Origin: Actinomadura livida
GTDB taxonomy: Bacteria; Actinomycetota; Actinomycetes; Streptosporangiales; Streptosporangiaceae
Direction of reading: 5' to 3'
Assembly: GCF_014648675.1 (NCBI RefSeq)
Contig: NZ_BMRO01000011.1
Span: forward strand, 262,239-326,238
Length of the DNA: 64,000 nucleotides
Made by a program: the position numbers and the translations under genes. Of this stretch, positions 43,008 through 51,501 are shown piece by piece (positions within the stretch are counted from its first letter, which is position 1; every line of letters begins with the position of its first letter). The notes beneath the pieces are model-generated. The model did no database searches. It was given only the letters and a program-made list of their open reading frames with translations, and was not told the DNA's origin.

Positions 43008-44012
43008 ATGCCACGACCGATCACCCTGTTCACCGGCCAGTGGGCGGACCTGCCGTTCGAGGAGGTCTGCCGGCTGGCGTCCGGCTGGGGCTACGAGGGC
43101 CTGGAGATCGCCTGCTGGGGCGACCACTTCGAGGTCGACAAGGCCGTCGCCGACGACGGCTACATCCCGCGCAAGCTGGAGACGCTCGCCAAGCACGACC
43201 TGAAGGTCTGGGCCATCTCCAACCACCTCGTCGGACAGGCCGTCTGCGACAACCCGGACGAGCGCCACAAGGCGATCCTGCCGGAGCGGATCTGGGGCGA
43301 CGGCGAGCCCGAGGGCGTCCGGCAGCGCGCCGCCGCCGAGATCAAGGACACCGCCCGCGCGGCCGCCCGGCTCGGCGTCGACACCGTCGTCGGCTTCACC
43401 GGGTCCTCCATCTGGCACACGGTCGCGATGTTCCCGCCGACCCCGGACTCGATGGTCGAACGCGGCTACGCCGACTTCGCCGAGCGGTGGAACCCCATCC
43501 TGGACGTGTTCGACGAGGTCGGCGTCCGGTTCGCGCACGAGGTCCACCCCAGCGAGATCGCCTACGACTACTGGACGACCGTGCGGACCCTGGAGGCCAT
43601 CGGGCACCGGCCGGCGTTCGGCCTCAACTTCGACCCGTCCCACTTCGTGTGGCAGGACCTCGACCCGGTCGGCTTCCTGTTCGACTTCCGCGACCGGATC
43701 TACCACGTCGACTGCAAGGACACCAAGGTCCGCACCGGCGACGGCCGCCGCGGGCGCCTCTCCTCCCACCTGCCGTGGGCCGACCTGCGGCGCGGCTGGG
43801 ACTTCATCTCCACCGGCCGCGGCGACGTCCCCTGGGAGGACTGCTTCCGCGCCCTGAACTCGATCGGCTACACCGGCCCGATCTCGATCGAGTGGGAGGA
43901 CGCGGGCATGGACCGCCTCCAGGGAGCCCCCGAGGCCCTGGAGTTCGTCCGCGCCCTGAACGCGATGGAGCTGCCCACGGCCTCCTTCGACTCCGCGTTC
44001 TCCTCCGACTGA
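43008..44012 (+). CDS. Sugar phosphate isomerase/epimerase (AP-endonuclease-2 fold TIM barrel)
   Basis: 334 residues from ATG 43008. A xylose-isomerase-like TIM barrel with metal-binding residues in FAHEVHPSEIAYD, FGLNFDPSHFVWQ, RIYHVDCKDTKV and GPISIEWEDAG (Glu/His/Asp ligands in the usual order). It acts on a sugar or keto-sugar intermediate together with the preceding dehydrogenase. Last gene of the operon, followed by a terminator. Confidence 0.87.
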   Translation: MPRPITLFTGQWADLPFEEVCRLASGWGYEGLEIACWGDHFEVDKAVADDGYIPRKLETLAKHDLKVWAISNHLVGQAVCDNPDERHKAILPERIWGDGEPEGVRQRAAAEIKDTARAAARLGVDTVVGFTGSSIWHTVAMFPPTPDSMVERGYADFAERWNPILDVFDEVGVRFAHEVHPSEIAYDYWTTVRTLEAIGHRPAFGLNFDPSHFVWQDLDPVGFLFDFRDRIYHVDCKDTKVRTGDGRRGRLSSHLPWADLRRGWDFISTGRGDVPWEDCFRALNSIGYTGPISIEWEDAGMDRLQGAPEALEFVRALNAMELPTASFDSAFSSD

Positions 44013-44032
44013 CCCGCCGTTCCGACTGACTT

Positions 44033-44078
44033 GCGGCGTGCCGCCCGCGTGAGGCCGCGCACGGGGGCGGCACGCCGC
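44033..44078. terminator. Terminator after the sugar operon
   Basis: GCGGCGTGCCGCCC and its exact complement form a 14-bp stem with an 18-nt loop. It starts with the word GACTTGCGGCGTG, shared with the terminator at 52557. A 9-nt unit (GGCGAGCGG) is tandemly repeated three times at 44147-44173, next to the cupin gene stop. Confidence 0.8.
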
Positions 44079-44175
44079 TCGCCTCACTCCGCGACGCGTG
44101 CCCCGACCCTGCGCGGGGCGTGGCGTTCGACGAACCGCTCCACCTCGGCGAGCGGGGCGAGCGGGGCGAGCGGGG

Positions 44176-44871
44176 TCAGGGCAGGGCGCGGAAGTCGGCG
44201 AACTCGAAGCCGGGGGAGACCACGCAGCTGACCAGGACCTCCTCGTCGCCGGACGGGTGGGCGGCCTGCCACACGCCCGCGGGCACGACGGCCTGCGGGA
44301 CCTGGCCGTCCGCCACGTCCGCGCCCAGCGTGACCGCCTCCTGCGTCTCGGACGGGCCCTCCCCGTCCCCGCCGAGGTACAGCGTCAGCGGGCCGCCGCG
44401 GTGCCACAGCCACACCTCGGCGGACCGGACGACGTGCCACATCGACTCCTCGCCCGGCGGCAGCAGGAAGTAGATGGCGGTCGCGCTCTGCCGCTCGCCC
44501 GGATAGCCGTCCGGTGCGAACGTCACACCGGACCGCCACGTCTCCCGGTACCAGCCGCCCTCGGGATGCGGCAGGAGGTCGAGCGCCTCGGCGGTCGCGG
44601 GACGGTCCAGCACCGCGACGTGGCGTCCGTCCGGCCCGCGCCGCGCGTACCGGACGCGGGCCGCCGTGGTCCGGTCGACCACCCCGCGTCCCGGGACCGC
44701 GCCCGGTGCCGGGTCCAGCGTCACGGCGACGACCTGCCCCTCCTTGAACACGTCGTCGGCGACGGTGAGGGCCGCGTCGTCATCGGGCGCCCACACCGCA
44801 CCGGCCTCGGACAGCACGAACCGCGGGCCGGGCTGGGCCCGCCAGGCGTCAAGGGTCGTCAGCAGCAGCAC
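44176..44871 (-). CDS. DUF985 cupin-domain protein
   Basis: 231 residues from ATG 44871. The first 75 residues are an extra domain without clear identity. The DUF985 cupin follows (LDLLPHPEGGWYRETWRSGV; SATAIYFLLPPGEESMWHVV; EVWLWHRGGPLTLYL; QAVVPAGVWQAAHP; VSCVVSPGFEFADF), with metal ligands probably His and Glu. The function is unknown. The reading frame one base over continues sensibly past the stop, so the C-terminus may have been shortened by a frameshift. Confidence 0.75.
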   Translation of the reverse strand: MLLLTTLDAWRAQPGPRFVLSEAGAVWAPDDDAALTVADDVFKEGQVVAVTLDPAPGAVPGRGVVDRTTAARVRYARRGPDGRHVAVLDRPATAEALDLLPHPEGGWYRETWRSGVTFAPDGYPGERQSATAIYFLLPPGEESMWHVVRSAEVWLWHRGGPLTLYLGGDGEGPSETQEAVTLGADVADGQVPQAVVPAGVWQAAHPSGDEEVLVSCVVSPGFEFADFRALP

Positions 44872-44892
44872 ACCCCGAGCTTAGGGCGCGGG

Positions 44893-45477
44893 TCAGTCCA
44901 TCTCCGAGAGGCGGGACGGGTCGAAGGAGATGGGGTAGGGCCGGTTCAGCGTGATCGTCTCGCCGGAGCGGGCCTTCGCGGCCACCTCGTAGCGGCCGTC
45001 CCGCAGCTCCAGCATGGTGACCGTAGGCCGGGGCTCCAGATCGATCAGCCAGTAGTGGGGGATGCCGGTCATGGCGTACTCCTCCACCTTGCGGACGCGG
45101 TCGATCTGCTCGTTGACGGTGCGGGGCGTGACGACCTCGGCGACGAGGAGGAGGTCCGGGCCGTAGTAGGTGCGGGTCTGGCGCTCCAGGGCGGCGCGGG
45201 CGACGTCGCGGCTCACGGCGAAGACGTCCGGCTTGCGGATGCCCGCGGGGGTGGTGACGTCCTGCGGGGCGCCGGCGACGTGGACGTCGGCGTCCGCCTG
45301 GCGGGCCGCGTCCTTGAGGACGACCTTGAGCTGGTCGGCCGCGTGGTCGTGCCACAGATCGCCCGGCAGCTCGTGGAGCCAGCCGTCGGCGAGCTCGTAG
45401 CGGCGGCCCTCCTCGGGCAGCGCGTCCAGGTCGTACAGCGTGTACGGACCGTGCGCGCGGCCGAGCGTCGCGCCCAT
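44893..45477 (-). CDS. Uma2 family endonuclease (intact)
   Basis: 194 residues from ATG 45477 with a GGGGGGA ribosome site. PD-(D/E)XK-like Uma2 fold: YELADGWLHELPGDLWHDHA, GIRKPDVFAV (Asp), LLLVAEVVTPRTV (Glu), IDRVRKVEEYAMTGIPHYWL (Lys) and LIDLEPRPTV. All putative catalytic residues are present, unlike the remnant at 391-822. The family is widespread in actinomycetes and cyanobacteria, with no proven role. Confidence 0.85.
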   Translation of the reverse strand: MGATLGRAHGPYTLYDLDALPEEGRRYELADGWLHELPGDLWHDHAADQLKVVLKDAARQADADVHVAGAPQDVTTPAGIRKPDVFAVSRDVARAALERQTRTYYGPDLLLVAEVVTPRTVNEQIDRVRKVEEYAMTGIPHYWLIDLEPRPTVTMLELRDGRYEVAAKARSGETITLNRPYPISFDPSRLSEMD

Positions 45478-45598
45478 GGAACATCCCCCCTCACCTCGGC
45501 TTATCCGAATCTAGCGGACGGACCTGCGGCGGCGCGGCAGGCATGATCGCGCGTCGGGATGCGGACAATGTCTCGAAAGCCGAGGGGAGACAGGTTAA

Positions 45599-45607
45599 GA
45601 TACATCT
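45599..45607. promoter_or_regulatory. GATACATCT word shared with the DUF4097-PadR promoter
   Basis: Found 74 nt before the DUF1707 gene, within an AT-rich patch (TTAAGATACATCTCG). The same 9-mer lies in the spacer flank of the promoter at 17694-17730. It is a candidate half-site for the PadR regulator encoded at 16046. Confidence 0.35.
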
Positions 45608-45680
45608 CGTTCTGCCCTTGACCCTCCGCCAGGTGGAGGGACGACCCTGCGGAGGCGGACCGCCCCGAAGGAGAGATGCG

Positions 45681-46247
45681 ATGAGCGTCGAGCAGCAACC
45701 CCTGACCGTTCCCGCGCTGCGCGCCTCGGACCGCGACCGCGACGAGATGCTCGTCCGGCTGCACGACGCCTTCGCCGAGGGCCGCCTGACCGAGGCCGAA
45801 CTCGACGAGCGCATCGACCTGACCCTCGCGGCGCGCACCCACACCGAACTCGGGGCCGTGGCCGCCGACCTGCCCACCGGGCCCGGCCCGGCGGACGCGC
45901 GGTGCGCCGGGCCGGCCGGCCGGTTCCAGGTCGCCTACAAGAACTCGGTCACGCGCGCCGGGCGCTGGCGGCTGCCCGAGCGGTTCACCACCGTCGTCTA
46001 CAAGGGCACGGCGCTGCTCGACCTGCGCTCCGCCGAGTTGGAGGGGCCCGTCACCGTGCTGCGGGTGCTGGCCTACAAGTCGACGGTGGAGATCATCGTG
46101 CCCCCGGGTGTCCGCGTGGAGACGGACGGTATGGGCATCTCCGCGGAGGTGCACGGCGTCCCGCCCGCGGGGGCACCTGTCGTACATGTCAGGGGTTATG
46201 CCTACAAGGGAACGATCGAGGCGAAAGATCGGCTACGACGCTCCTGA
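45681..46247 (+). CDS. DUF1707 SHOCT-like envelope-stress protein
   Basis: 188 residues from ATG 45681 with GGAGAGATG upstream. The DUF1707 N-terminal helix pair (LRASDRDRDEMLVRLHDAFA; EGRLTEAELDERIDLTLAAR) is followed by a beta-rich C-terminal half resembling LiaF (TALLDLRSAELEGPVTVLRV; VEIIVPPGVRVETDGMGISA). Such proteins relate to cell-wall stress responses. There is no membrane segment, so it probably works at the inner face of the membrane. Confidence 0.8.
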   Translation: MSVEQQPLTVPALRASDRDRDEMLVRLHDAFAEGRLTEAELDERIDLTLAARTHTELGAVAADLPTGPGPADARCAGPAGRFQVAYKNSVTRAGRWRLPERFTTVVYKGTALLDLRSAELEGPVTVLRVLAYKSTVEIIVPPGVRVETDGMGISAEVHGVPPAGAPVVHVRGYAYKGTIEAKDRLRRS

Positions 46248-46264
46248 AGTGATAGAACGCTCCC

Positions 46265-46281
46265 GCGGCCCCATAGGCCGC
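46265..46281. terminator. Short hairpin after DUF1707 gene
   Basis: GCGGCC-CCATA-GGCCGC: a 6-bp stem with a 5-nt loop, 17 nt past the stop. A weak terminator candidate. Confidence 0.45.
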
Positions 46282-46358
46282 CGTTCACGCGGATGTCCGT
46301 ACAGACGGTGGCGTGGCGCGATTTGATGGGGGTCCGACAGGACCGTGAAGGAGCGCGT

Positions 46359-48893
46359 GTGACGGCGAGTACCCCGGAGCAGGACGAGGCCCGGCGGACG
46401 GCCGAGCAGGAGGCGGGCGGCTCCCGCCAGGTCCGCCGGCGGCTGACGTTCGGCGTCGCCGGCGACCTCGCCGACATGCCGGCCACGCTGTCCCCCTGGC
46501 AGCGCGCGTACGAGGCCTGGCGCGCCGCCGGGCTGAAGTGGGGGCACGGCGCCCCGCCCCGCCGGGAGCAGACGCCGGAGGCGGCGGAGACGGCCTCCAC
46601 GGGGAAGAAGGCCGGTGCGGCGAAGAAGGCCGCTCCGAAGAAGCCCGCCGGCAAGAAGCCCGCCGGCAAGAAGGACGCGGGGAAGAAGAGCGATGGGAAG
46701 AAGGGCGCGGGCAAGAAGGCCGCGCTCGACCCCGCGGACGTGCTGGTGGCCGGGCCGGGTCTGGCGGCCGCGCGGAAGGGGGCCGCGCCGCGGCGGCTGC
46801 GCTCGCGGCTGGCGGTCGCGACCGGGCTCATGGTGGTCGCGGGCGGCGCCATCTTCACGGTCACGCAGGGCGAGAGCGGCTCGGACGAGCCGGGCGTCCC
46901 GGCGCCGGTGGCGGCGGACGCGCTGTTCGCGCCCGACCCCGCCGCCGAGACCGACGGGCTCGTCCAGGAGCTCACCGCCGTCACCTCCGCGGGCGGAACG
47001 CTCGTCGCCGTGGGCACCGAGGGCGACGGCGCCCCGGGGCGGGAGCGGAGCCGGTTCCTCTACTCCGTCGACGCCGGGCGGACGTGGTCGCTGGCGCGGC
47101 TCCGCTCCGCCGGCGGGCCGGTCGCCCCGGCCGGCGACAGCCCGGACATGGTCACCGCCGGAGACCGCGGGTGGGTGGCGCTCGGCCGCTCGTCCGGCGG
47201 CGGCACGGTGGCGTGGACGAGCGAGAACGCGCAGACCTGGACCAGGCACGACCTCGGCGCCGTGTTCAAGCCGTCCGACGACGTGCGCGGCGTCGCCCGC
47301 ACCGCGACCGGGTTCGTCGCCGTGGGCGGCGCGGACGACCACGCCGTCGCCTGGATCTCCCCGGACGGCAGCAGGTGGCAGCGGATCGAGGGCATCGAGG
47401 GGATTGGCGGCTTCGACGGCGTGGCGTCGTCCGGGAGCGTCCTCGTGAGCCACGGCACCTACCCCCGGAAGGTCACCGTGAAGCGGGGGCGGCGGAAGAT
47501 CACGCGCACCGTCCCGAGCCACGGCGCGTGGCGGTCCACGGACGGCGGGCGGACGTGGGCCCGGGTGAACATCCCGCAGAGCCACGGCTCCTACGGGCCG
47601 ACGAAGGGCCTCGCCTTCGGGCCAGGCGGGTTCGCGACCGTCCGGGAGGGCAGGCACACGTCCGGCCGGAAGAACAAGCGCAGGACGACTAGGTTCGGGC
47701 TCCTGTTCACCTCGGCGGACGGCCGTGAGTGGCGGGCCGTGAGCCGGTTCAGGGGAGCCGGGATCGAGCGGTTCGGCGGGACGCCGGACGGCCTGGCGGT
47801 CCTCGTGCGGGGCGCGGACGGCGCGTCCCAGATCCTGCGCACCGACGACGGGCGCACCTGGAGGCAGGGCGGCACCGTGGCCGGGCCCGTGGAGAGCAGC
47901 GGGCTGACGGTCGCCTCGGGCGGCGCGATCGCGATCTCCGGGAGCAAGGGCGACGACGCCTACCTGCACGGCGTGGACCTGCGCACCGTGCCGGGCGCCG
48001 TGCGCCCTGAACGCGCCGTACGGTCCCTGGCGGGGACCCCCGGCCGCTCGGTCGCGGTGGGCAGCAGCAACGGCGCGGCGGCGATCTGGACGTCCCCGGA
48101 CGGCCGCGCGTGGCAGCGCGCCCGGTTCCCCGGGACCGGCGGATCGCTCTCGGACGTCGTCGAGGGCGCCGCGGGATGGCTCGCGGTGGGCCGCACGTCC
48201 GGCGACTCCCCGGCCCCGCTGGCGATGACGTCGCAGGACGGGGTCGCCTGGGAGAAGGCCGCGTTCCCCGCCGGGCCGGCGCCCGCGGCCGCCGCGACCG
48301 GCCCCGCCGGCTACGTGGCCGCGGCGTCGGGCGCGATCTGGCGTTCGGCCGACCTCAAGACGTGGCGGCGCACCGAGGTCGACGGCGCCCCGTCCGACGT
48401 GACGGCCACCGCCGGGAAGTACGTGGCGGTCGGCGGCAAGGGGCGCGCACCGGCCGTCTGGACGTCCCCGGACGGCGCGAAGTGGACGGCCGCCGAACTG
48501 CCGGGCGGTCTCGCCAGCGGGCCGCTCACGGCCGTCGCCGCCCACGGCGGCGTGCTGGTGGCGACCGGCACGGACGGCGCCCCACTGGTCTCCGCCGACG
48601 GCGGGACGACCTGGGCCCCGCACGGCCTCGGCGGCGACCTCAACGCCACCGCGATCACGGCGACGCCGCGCGGTTTCGTCGCGGCCGCGAGCACGTCGCG
48701 CCGGGACGCGGAGATCCTGGCGTCCGCGGACGGCGTCACGTGGCGCCGCCTCCGGGTCCCCGGCCTGGCGGGCGCGGGCGAACAGCGGCTCACCGCCATG
48801 ACCACCGCGGGTTCGTCCGTGCTGGCCACCGGCGTCGCCGCGGACGCGCACACCGAGACCCCCCTCCTGTGGAAGGCCCCGGTGCCGGAGTAG
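46359..48893 (+). CDS. Membrane-anchored beta-propeller (BNR/sialidase-like repeat) protein with lysine-rich cytoplasmic domain
   Basis: 844 residues from GTG 46359 with AAGGAG 5 nt upstream. Residues 1-80 are globular. About 85-125 is a histone-H1-like run of AKK/GKK units (KKAAPKKPAGKKPAGKKDAG and similar). One membrane helix sits near 150-172 (LAVATGLMVVAGGAIFTVTQ). The outside part has repeated Ser/Gly-Asp-Gly-Arg-x-Trp units (TSPDGRAWQRARF, TSPDGAKWTAAEL, STDGGRTWARVNI) typical of BNR/Asp-box propellers. No sialidase catalytic set was recognised. It is probably a surface binding protein; the Lys-rich tail could contact nucleic acid or acidic lipids. Confidence 0.75.
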   Translation: MTASTPEQDEARRTAEQEAGGSRQVRRRLTFGVAGDLADMPATLSPWQRAYEAWRAAGLKWGHGAPPRREQTPEAAETASTGKKAGAAKKAAPKKPAGKKPAGKKDAGKKSDGKKGAGKKAALDPADVLVAGPGLAAARKGAAPRRLRSRLAVATGLMVVAGGAIFTVTQGESGSDEPGVPAPVAADALFAPDPAAETDGLVQELTAVTSAGGTLVAVGTEGDGAPGRERSRFLYSVDAGRTWSLARLRSAGGPVAPAGDSPDMVTAGDRGWVALGRSSGGGTVAWTSENAQTWTRHDLGAVFKPSDDVRGVARTATGFVAVGGADDHAVAWISPDGSRWQRIEGIEGIGGFDGVASSGSVLVSHGTYPRKVTVKRGRRKITRTVPSHGAWRSTDGGRTWARVNIPQSHGSYGPTKGLAFGPGGFATVREGRHTSGRKNKRRTTRFGLLFTSADGREWRAVSRFRGAGIERFGGTPDGLAVLVRGADGASQILRTDDGRTWRQGGTVAGPVESSGLTVASGGAIAISGSKGDDAYLHGVDLRTVPGAVRPERAVRSLAGTPGRSVAVGSSNGAAAIWTSPDGRAWQRARFPGTGGSLSDVVEGAAGWLAVGRTSGDSPAPLAMTSQDGVAWEKAAFPAGPAPAAAATGPAGYVAAASGAIWRSADLKTWRRTEVDGAPSDVTATAGKYVAVGGKGRAPAVWTSPDGAKWTAAELPGGLASGPLTAVAAHGGVLVATGTDGAPLVSADGGTTWAPHGLGGDLNATAITATPRGFVAAASTSRRDAEILASADGVTWRRLRVPGLAGAGEQRLTAMTTAGSSVLATGVAADAHTETPLLWKAPVPE

Positions 48894-48905
48894 CGGGAGG
48901 GGGCG

Positions 48906-48986
48906 TCAGCCGTTGCAGCCGCAGGAGCAGCCCTTCGGGCACGAGCATCCGCCGCCATGTCCGCAACTGCAGTTCTTCGTCGTCAT
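48906..48986 (-). CDS. 26-residue Cys-rich metallothionein-like microprotein
   Basis: ATG 48986 to TGA 48906. It has seven Cys at 6, 8, 14, 16, 20, 22 and 24 plus His10; the other residues are mostly Gly, Ser, Lys and Asn. The spacing is C-x-C-x5-C-x-C-x3-C-x-C-x-C. As I recall it, the 25-residue copper metallothionein of Neurospora has the same spacing except x2 before the last Cys. Codons are mostly GC-ending, as in real genes here. There is no clear Shine-Dalgarno. It is convergent with the propeller gene (12 nt). It should bind Cu(I) or Zn; too short for automatic calling. Confidence 0.65.
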   Translation of the reverse strand: MTTKNCSCGHGGGCSCPKGCSCGCNG

Positions 48987-49056
48987 GGGCGGAACGTAAC
49001 GCCGCCGCGCCCCGCGGTCCATGACCGCGGGCGCGAGGTGCATCTGTCGTGGAGGA

Positions 49057-49095
49057 CACGGGCCGTCCCTCGGCGGGGGCTCGGGACGGCCCGTG
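49057..49095. terminator. Terminator hairpin
   Basis: CACGGGCCGTCCC and its exact complement form a 13-bp stem with a 13-nt loop, 14 nt past the stop of the small membrane protein gene. It lies upstream of the Cys-rich microprotein gene, insulating it. Confidence 0.8.
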
Positions 49096-49109
49096 GCCCG
49101 GACCGGGGG

Positions 49110-49295
49110 TCAGACGTCGATGTGGAGGTCCACGCCGAGCAGGACGAGGACCCAGAGGAAGATGGCCAGCAGCGCGCTCACGACGCGGCGGAGCAGGCTC
49201 TCGTCGATGTAGCCGCGGTCCCAGGCGATGAATATGCCGATGATGATGTAGATGAGGCCGAGCAGACTGATGTGGGGCCGGTATCGGGTCGCCAT
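49110..49295 (-). CDS. Small two-helix membrane protein
   Basis: 61 residues from ATG 49295 with GAGGAG 10 nt upstream. Two hydrophobic helices (residues 10-26 and 38-56: LLGLIYIIIGIFIAW and ALLAIFLWVLVLLGV) flank a charged turn (DRGYIDESLLRR). No family is recognised. It lies alone between two terminators and gaps. Confidence 0.65.
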   Translation of the reverse strand: MATRYRPHISLLGLIYIIIGIFIAWDRGYIDESLLRRVVSALLAIFLWVLVLLGVDLHIDV

Positions 49296-49436
49296 GGAAG
49301 GCGTCTCCTCGCGGGTGGGGGTCTGACGATCGACCGGTCCCCCAAGGGCCGGGAGAAAAACACCGGCGGTATTCAGGACCGTCCCCAGACGATCTTTTTG
49401 GCACCTCCCAAATTAGGGAGCGTCACCTCCGGGGCG

Positions 49437-51305
49437 TCACTTCCCGGGCAGGGCGATGCGGACGATCGTGGGATCGCGCCCCTCGTCCCGGTCGGCGAAC
49501 TCGGCGCTGCGGTGCACCACGTCGAACTCGTGCCTGTGGCGCCGCAGCGCCGGGCTCAGCAGGATGTGGTCGAGGACCTCCGAGTTGCCGCCGGACACCG
49601 CCGTGTAGCGGTCGCCGGCGGGCAGGCGCGCCGGGAGGTCGGTGAGGCCGGTGCGCTCGACGAGGGTGCTGACCGGGATGGAGTCCTCGCCGTCGTTGAG
49701 CTCGCCCGTGACGATGACGCGGGCGTTCGCGTCCACCTTCCGGACCGACCGCACGAAGTCGGCCACCACGCGGGCCTGGGCGTCGCGGCGCCACCGGCTG
49801 GGCCGCTCCGGCGGCTGGTTCCGGCCGAAGAGCGGCTCGTCGTCGTCCGTCCGCGGGAACCACTGGTTCGCGATCACGATGATGCGGTGGCCCTGCCAGG
49901 TGAGCTCCCCGGCGACGGGCTTGCGGGTCCGGGACCACGCGGCGTCGCCGGGCGTGATCCGGCCGGGGCTCAGCGACAGCCCGGCCGTCCCGCCGCGCCG
50001 CACCGCCCTGACGGGCGTCACGGCCGGGTCGGGGCCCTCGGGCGGCCCGTCCGGGAGCGGGTCGGTGAGCACCGGTCGGTCGACGAACGCCAGCCCTCGG
50101 TCGGCGCGGAACAGGAAGCCCGTCCGCCGGTTGTCGCCCGCCGCGCCGCCGTCGGCGTTGTCGCGCGGCGTGACCGACCGCCAGTCGTAGGCGGGCCCGC
50201 CCGCCATGCTGATCGCGGTGACGAGCTGGGCGACGGTCTGGTCGGCGGCGACGATGCCGTCGTCGTCGGGGCCGCTGTTGTCGCCGAGCTCGGTGACCGC
50301 GATGAGGTCGGGGGAGCGCAGCCCGGTGACGATGTCGGCGGCGAGGGCGGTGAACCGCGCGGGCGGCGAGCCGGGGTGCAGGCCGTCCAGCCGGGCGGTG
50401 GCGACGGCGAGTTCGCCGTCCCGCTGCGGGCGGGTGGTCTCGCGGGCCAGCCCGCCCGGTGCGCGCCGCGGCGGCGCGGTGAGCAGCAGGTGGTAGTCGC
50501 CGAACCCGTAGTCGAGCACGCCGTGGTTCGCGCCGGGGAGCCGGTCGCCGACGTGCATGGCCGGCAGCGGGGCGAGGGCGTCGTCGAGGATGATCCGCTC
50601 GGGGTTGGCGTCGCCGCCGCCGAACCGGCTGCCGTCCCGGAACAGGATGCCGCCGCGCTTCGTCCGCGGCCCGGCACCGGCGCCGCCGGCGGCCAGCACG
50701 GGGATCTCGCCGTGCCGGGACGGGCCGACCGCGACGGCGTCGCGGATCTCGATCCGCATCCCTTCGAGGGACTCGTAGAAGTCGATGCAGTCGCGCCGGG
50801 GGTCGAACCCGCCGCCCCGCTCCACGTTGCCGCTGCGGCGGTCGACCACCCGCGTGGGCGGACGGCGGCCCCCCGGGCCCACCACGACCGGCGGCGGCAG
50901 CGGGTTGCCGCGCGACTCGACGGCGGTCTCGGTCGCGCCGATCTCCGTGCGGGTCAGGCCCGCGGACGAGGCGCCGCCGGGACGGTACTCGGCGACCTTC
51001 CCGGCCACCCGGACGGCGTCGCCGACCGCCACGTCCGGCCTGGTCCGGGTGAAGACGAACACGCCCTCGGACGTGCCGTGGTCGCGGTCGGGCCGCGGGT
51101 CCTGCATCCAGAAGCCGTTGCCGGTCAGCGCGGTCACGACGCCGGGGACCCGGGCGACCGCGGAGCCGTTCAGCGGGGAGATGTGCGCGGCCCCCTGCAC
51201 GTCCCGGATCCGGACGGCGGGGGCCGCCGCGTGCGCCGCGGGGGGCGCGGCCAGCGGGGCGGCGAGAACGGCCGCGGCCAGGGCCCTCCGGAGACCGTGC
51301 ACCAC
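49437..51305 (-). CDS. Secreted endonuclease/exonuclease/phosphatase-fold protein, catalytic residues degenerate
   Basis: 622 residues from GTG 51305 (GGAG 5 nt upstream); a TTG at 51347 in the same frame has no ribosome site. The signal peptide ends near APPAAHA. An ExeM-type arrangement follows: an OB-like domain (about 40-200), then the EEP domain. The catalytic Glu region survives (LIAVTELGDNSG). The usual NHF/NHL motif is IANQWFP, GDLN is TGELND, and the final SDH motif is EGRDPTIV. Both catalytic His and an Asp are therefore replaced. It is probably a non-hydrolytic derivative or a weak enzyme; frame and length are intact. Confidence 0.75.
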   Translation of the reverse strand: MVHGLRRALAAAVLAAPLAAPPAAHAAAPAVRIRDVQGAAHISPLNGSAVARVPGVVTALTGNGFWMQDPRPDRDHGTSEGVFVFTRTRPDVAVGDAVRVAGKVAEYRPGGASSAGLTRTEIGATETAVESRGNPLPPPVVVGPGGRRPPTRVVDRRSGNVERGGGFDPRRDCIDFYESLEGMRIEIRDAVAVGPSRHGEIPVLAAGGAGAGPRTKRGGILFRDGSRFGGGDANPERIILDDALAPLPAMHVGDRLPGANHGVLDYGFGDYHLLLTAPPRRAPGGLARETTRPQRDGELAVATARLDGLHPGSPPARFTALAADIVTGLRSPDLIAVTELGDNSGPDDDGIVAADQTVAQLVTAISMAGGPAYDWRSVTPRDNADGGAAGDNRRTGFLFRADRGLAFVDRPVLTDPLPDGPPEGPDPAVTPVRAVRRGGTAGLSLSPGRITPGDAAWSRTRKPVAGELTWQGHRIIVIANQWFPRTDDDEPLFGRNQPPERPSRWRRDAQARVVADFVRSVRKVDANARVIVTGELNDGEDSIPVSTLVERTGLTDLPARLPAGDRYTAVSGGNSEVLDHILLSPALRRHRHEFDVVHRSAEFADRDEGRDPTIVRIALPGK

Positions 51306-51501
51306 CCGCGCTCCATGATCGTTAGGGAGTTTCCGATCGGACGACAAGGATGATACGCGTGCCGCGGAGCCCGCCGTGACGCCCGCCGGGCGGGGCCTGC
51401 GGGGGTGCTGGCCCGGGTCCTGGTCGACCAGGGCGACCTGCCGGATGACGTCTCCGCCGGGCGTCTCCGGCTGCGTGCAGAACCGCGGCGCGTCCCCTGG
51501 G

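Noticed and set aside
51306..51501. Possible gene between the ferredoxin and nuclease-fold genes
   Set aside because: No ORF with a ribosome site, no family similarity; only GC-rich sequence of terminator character.
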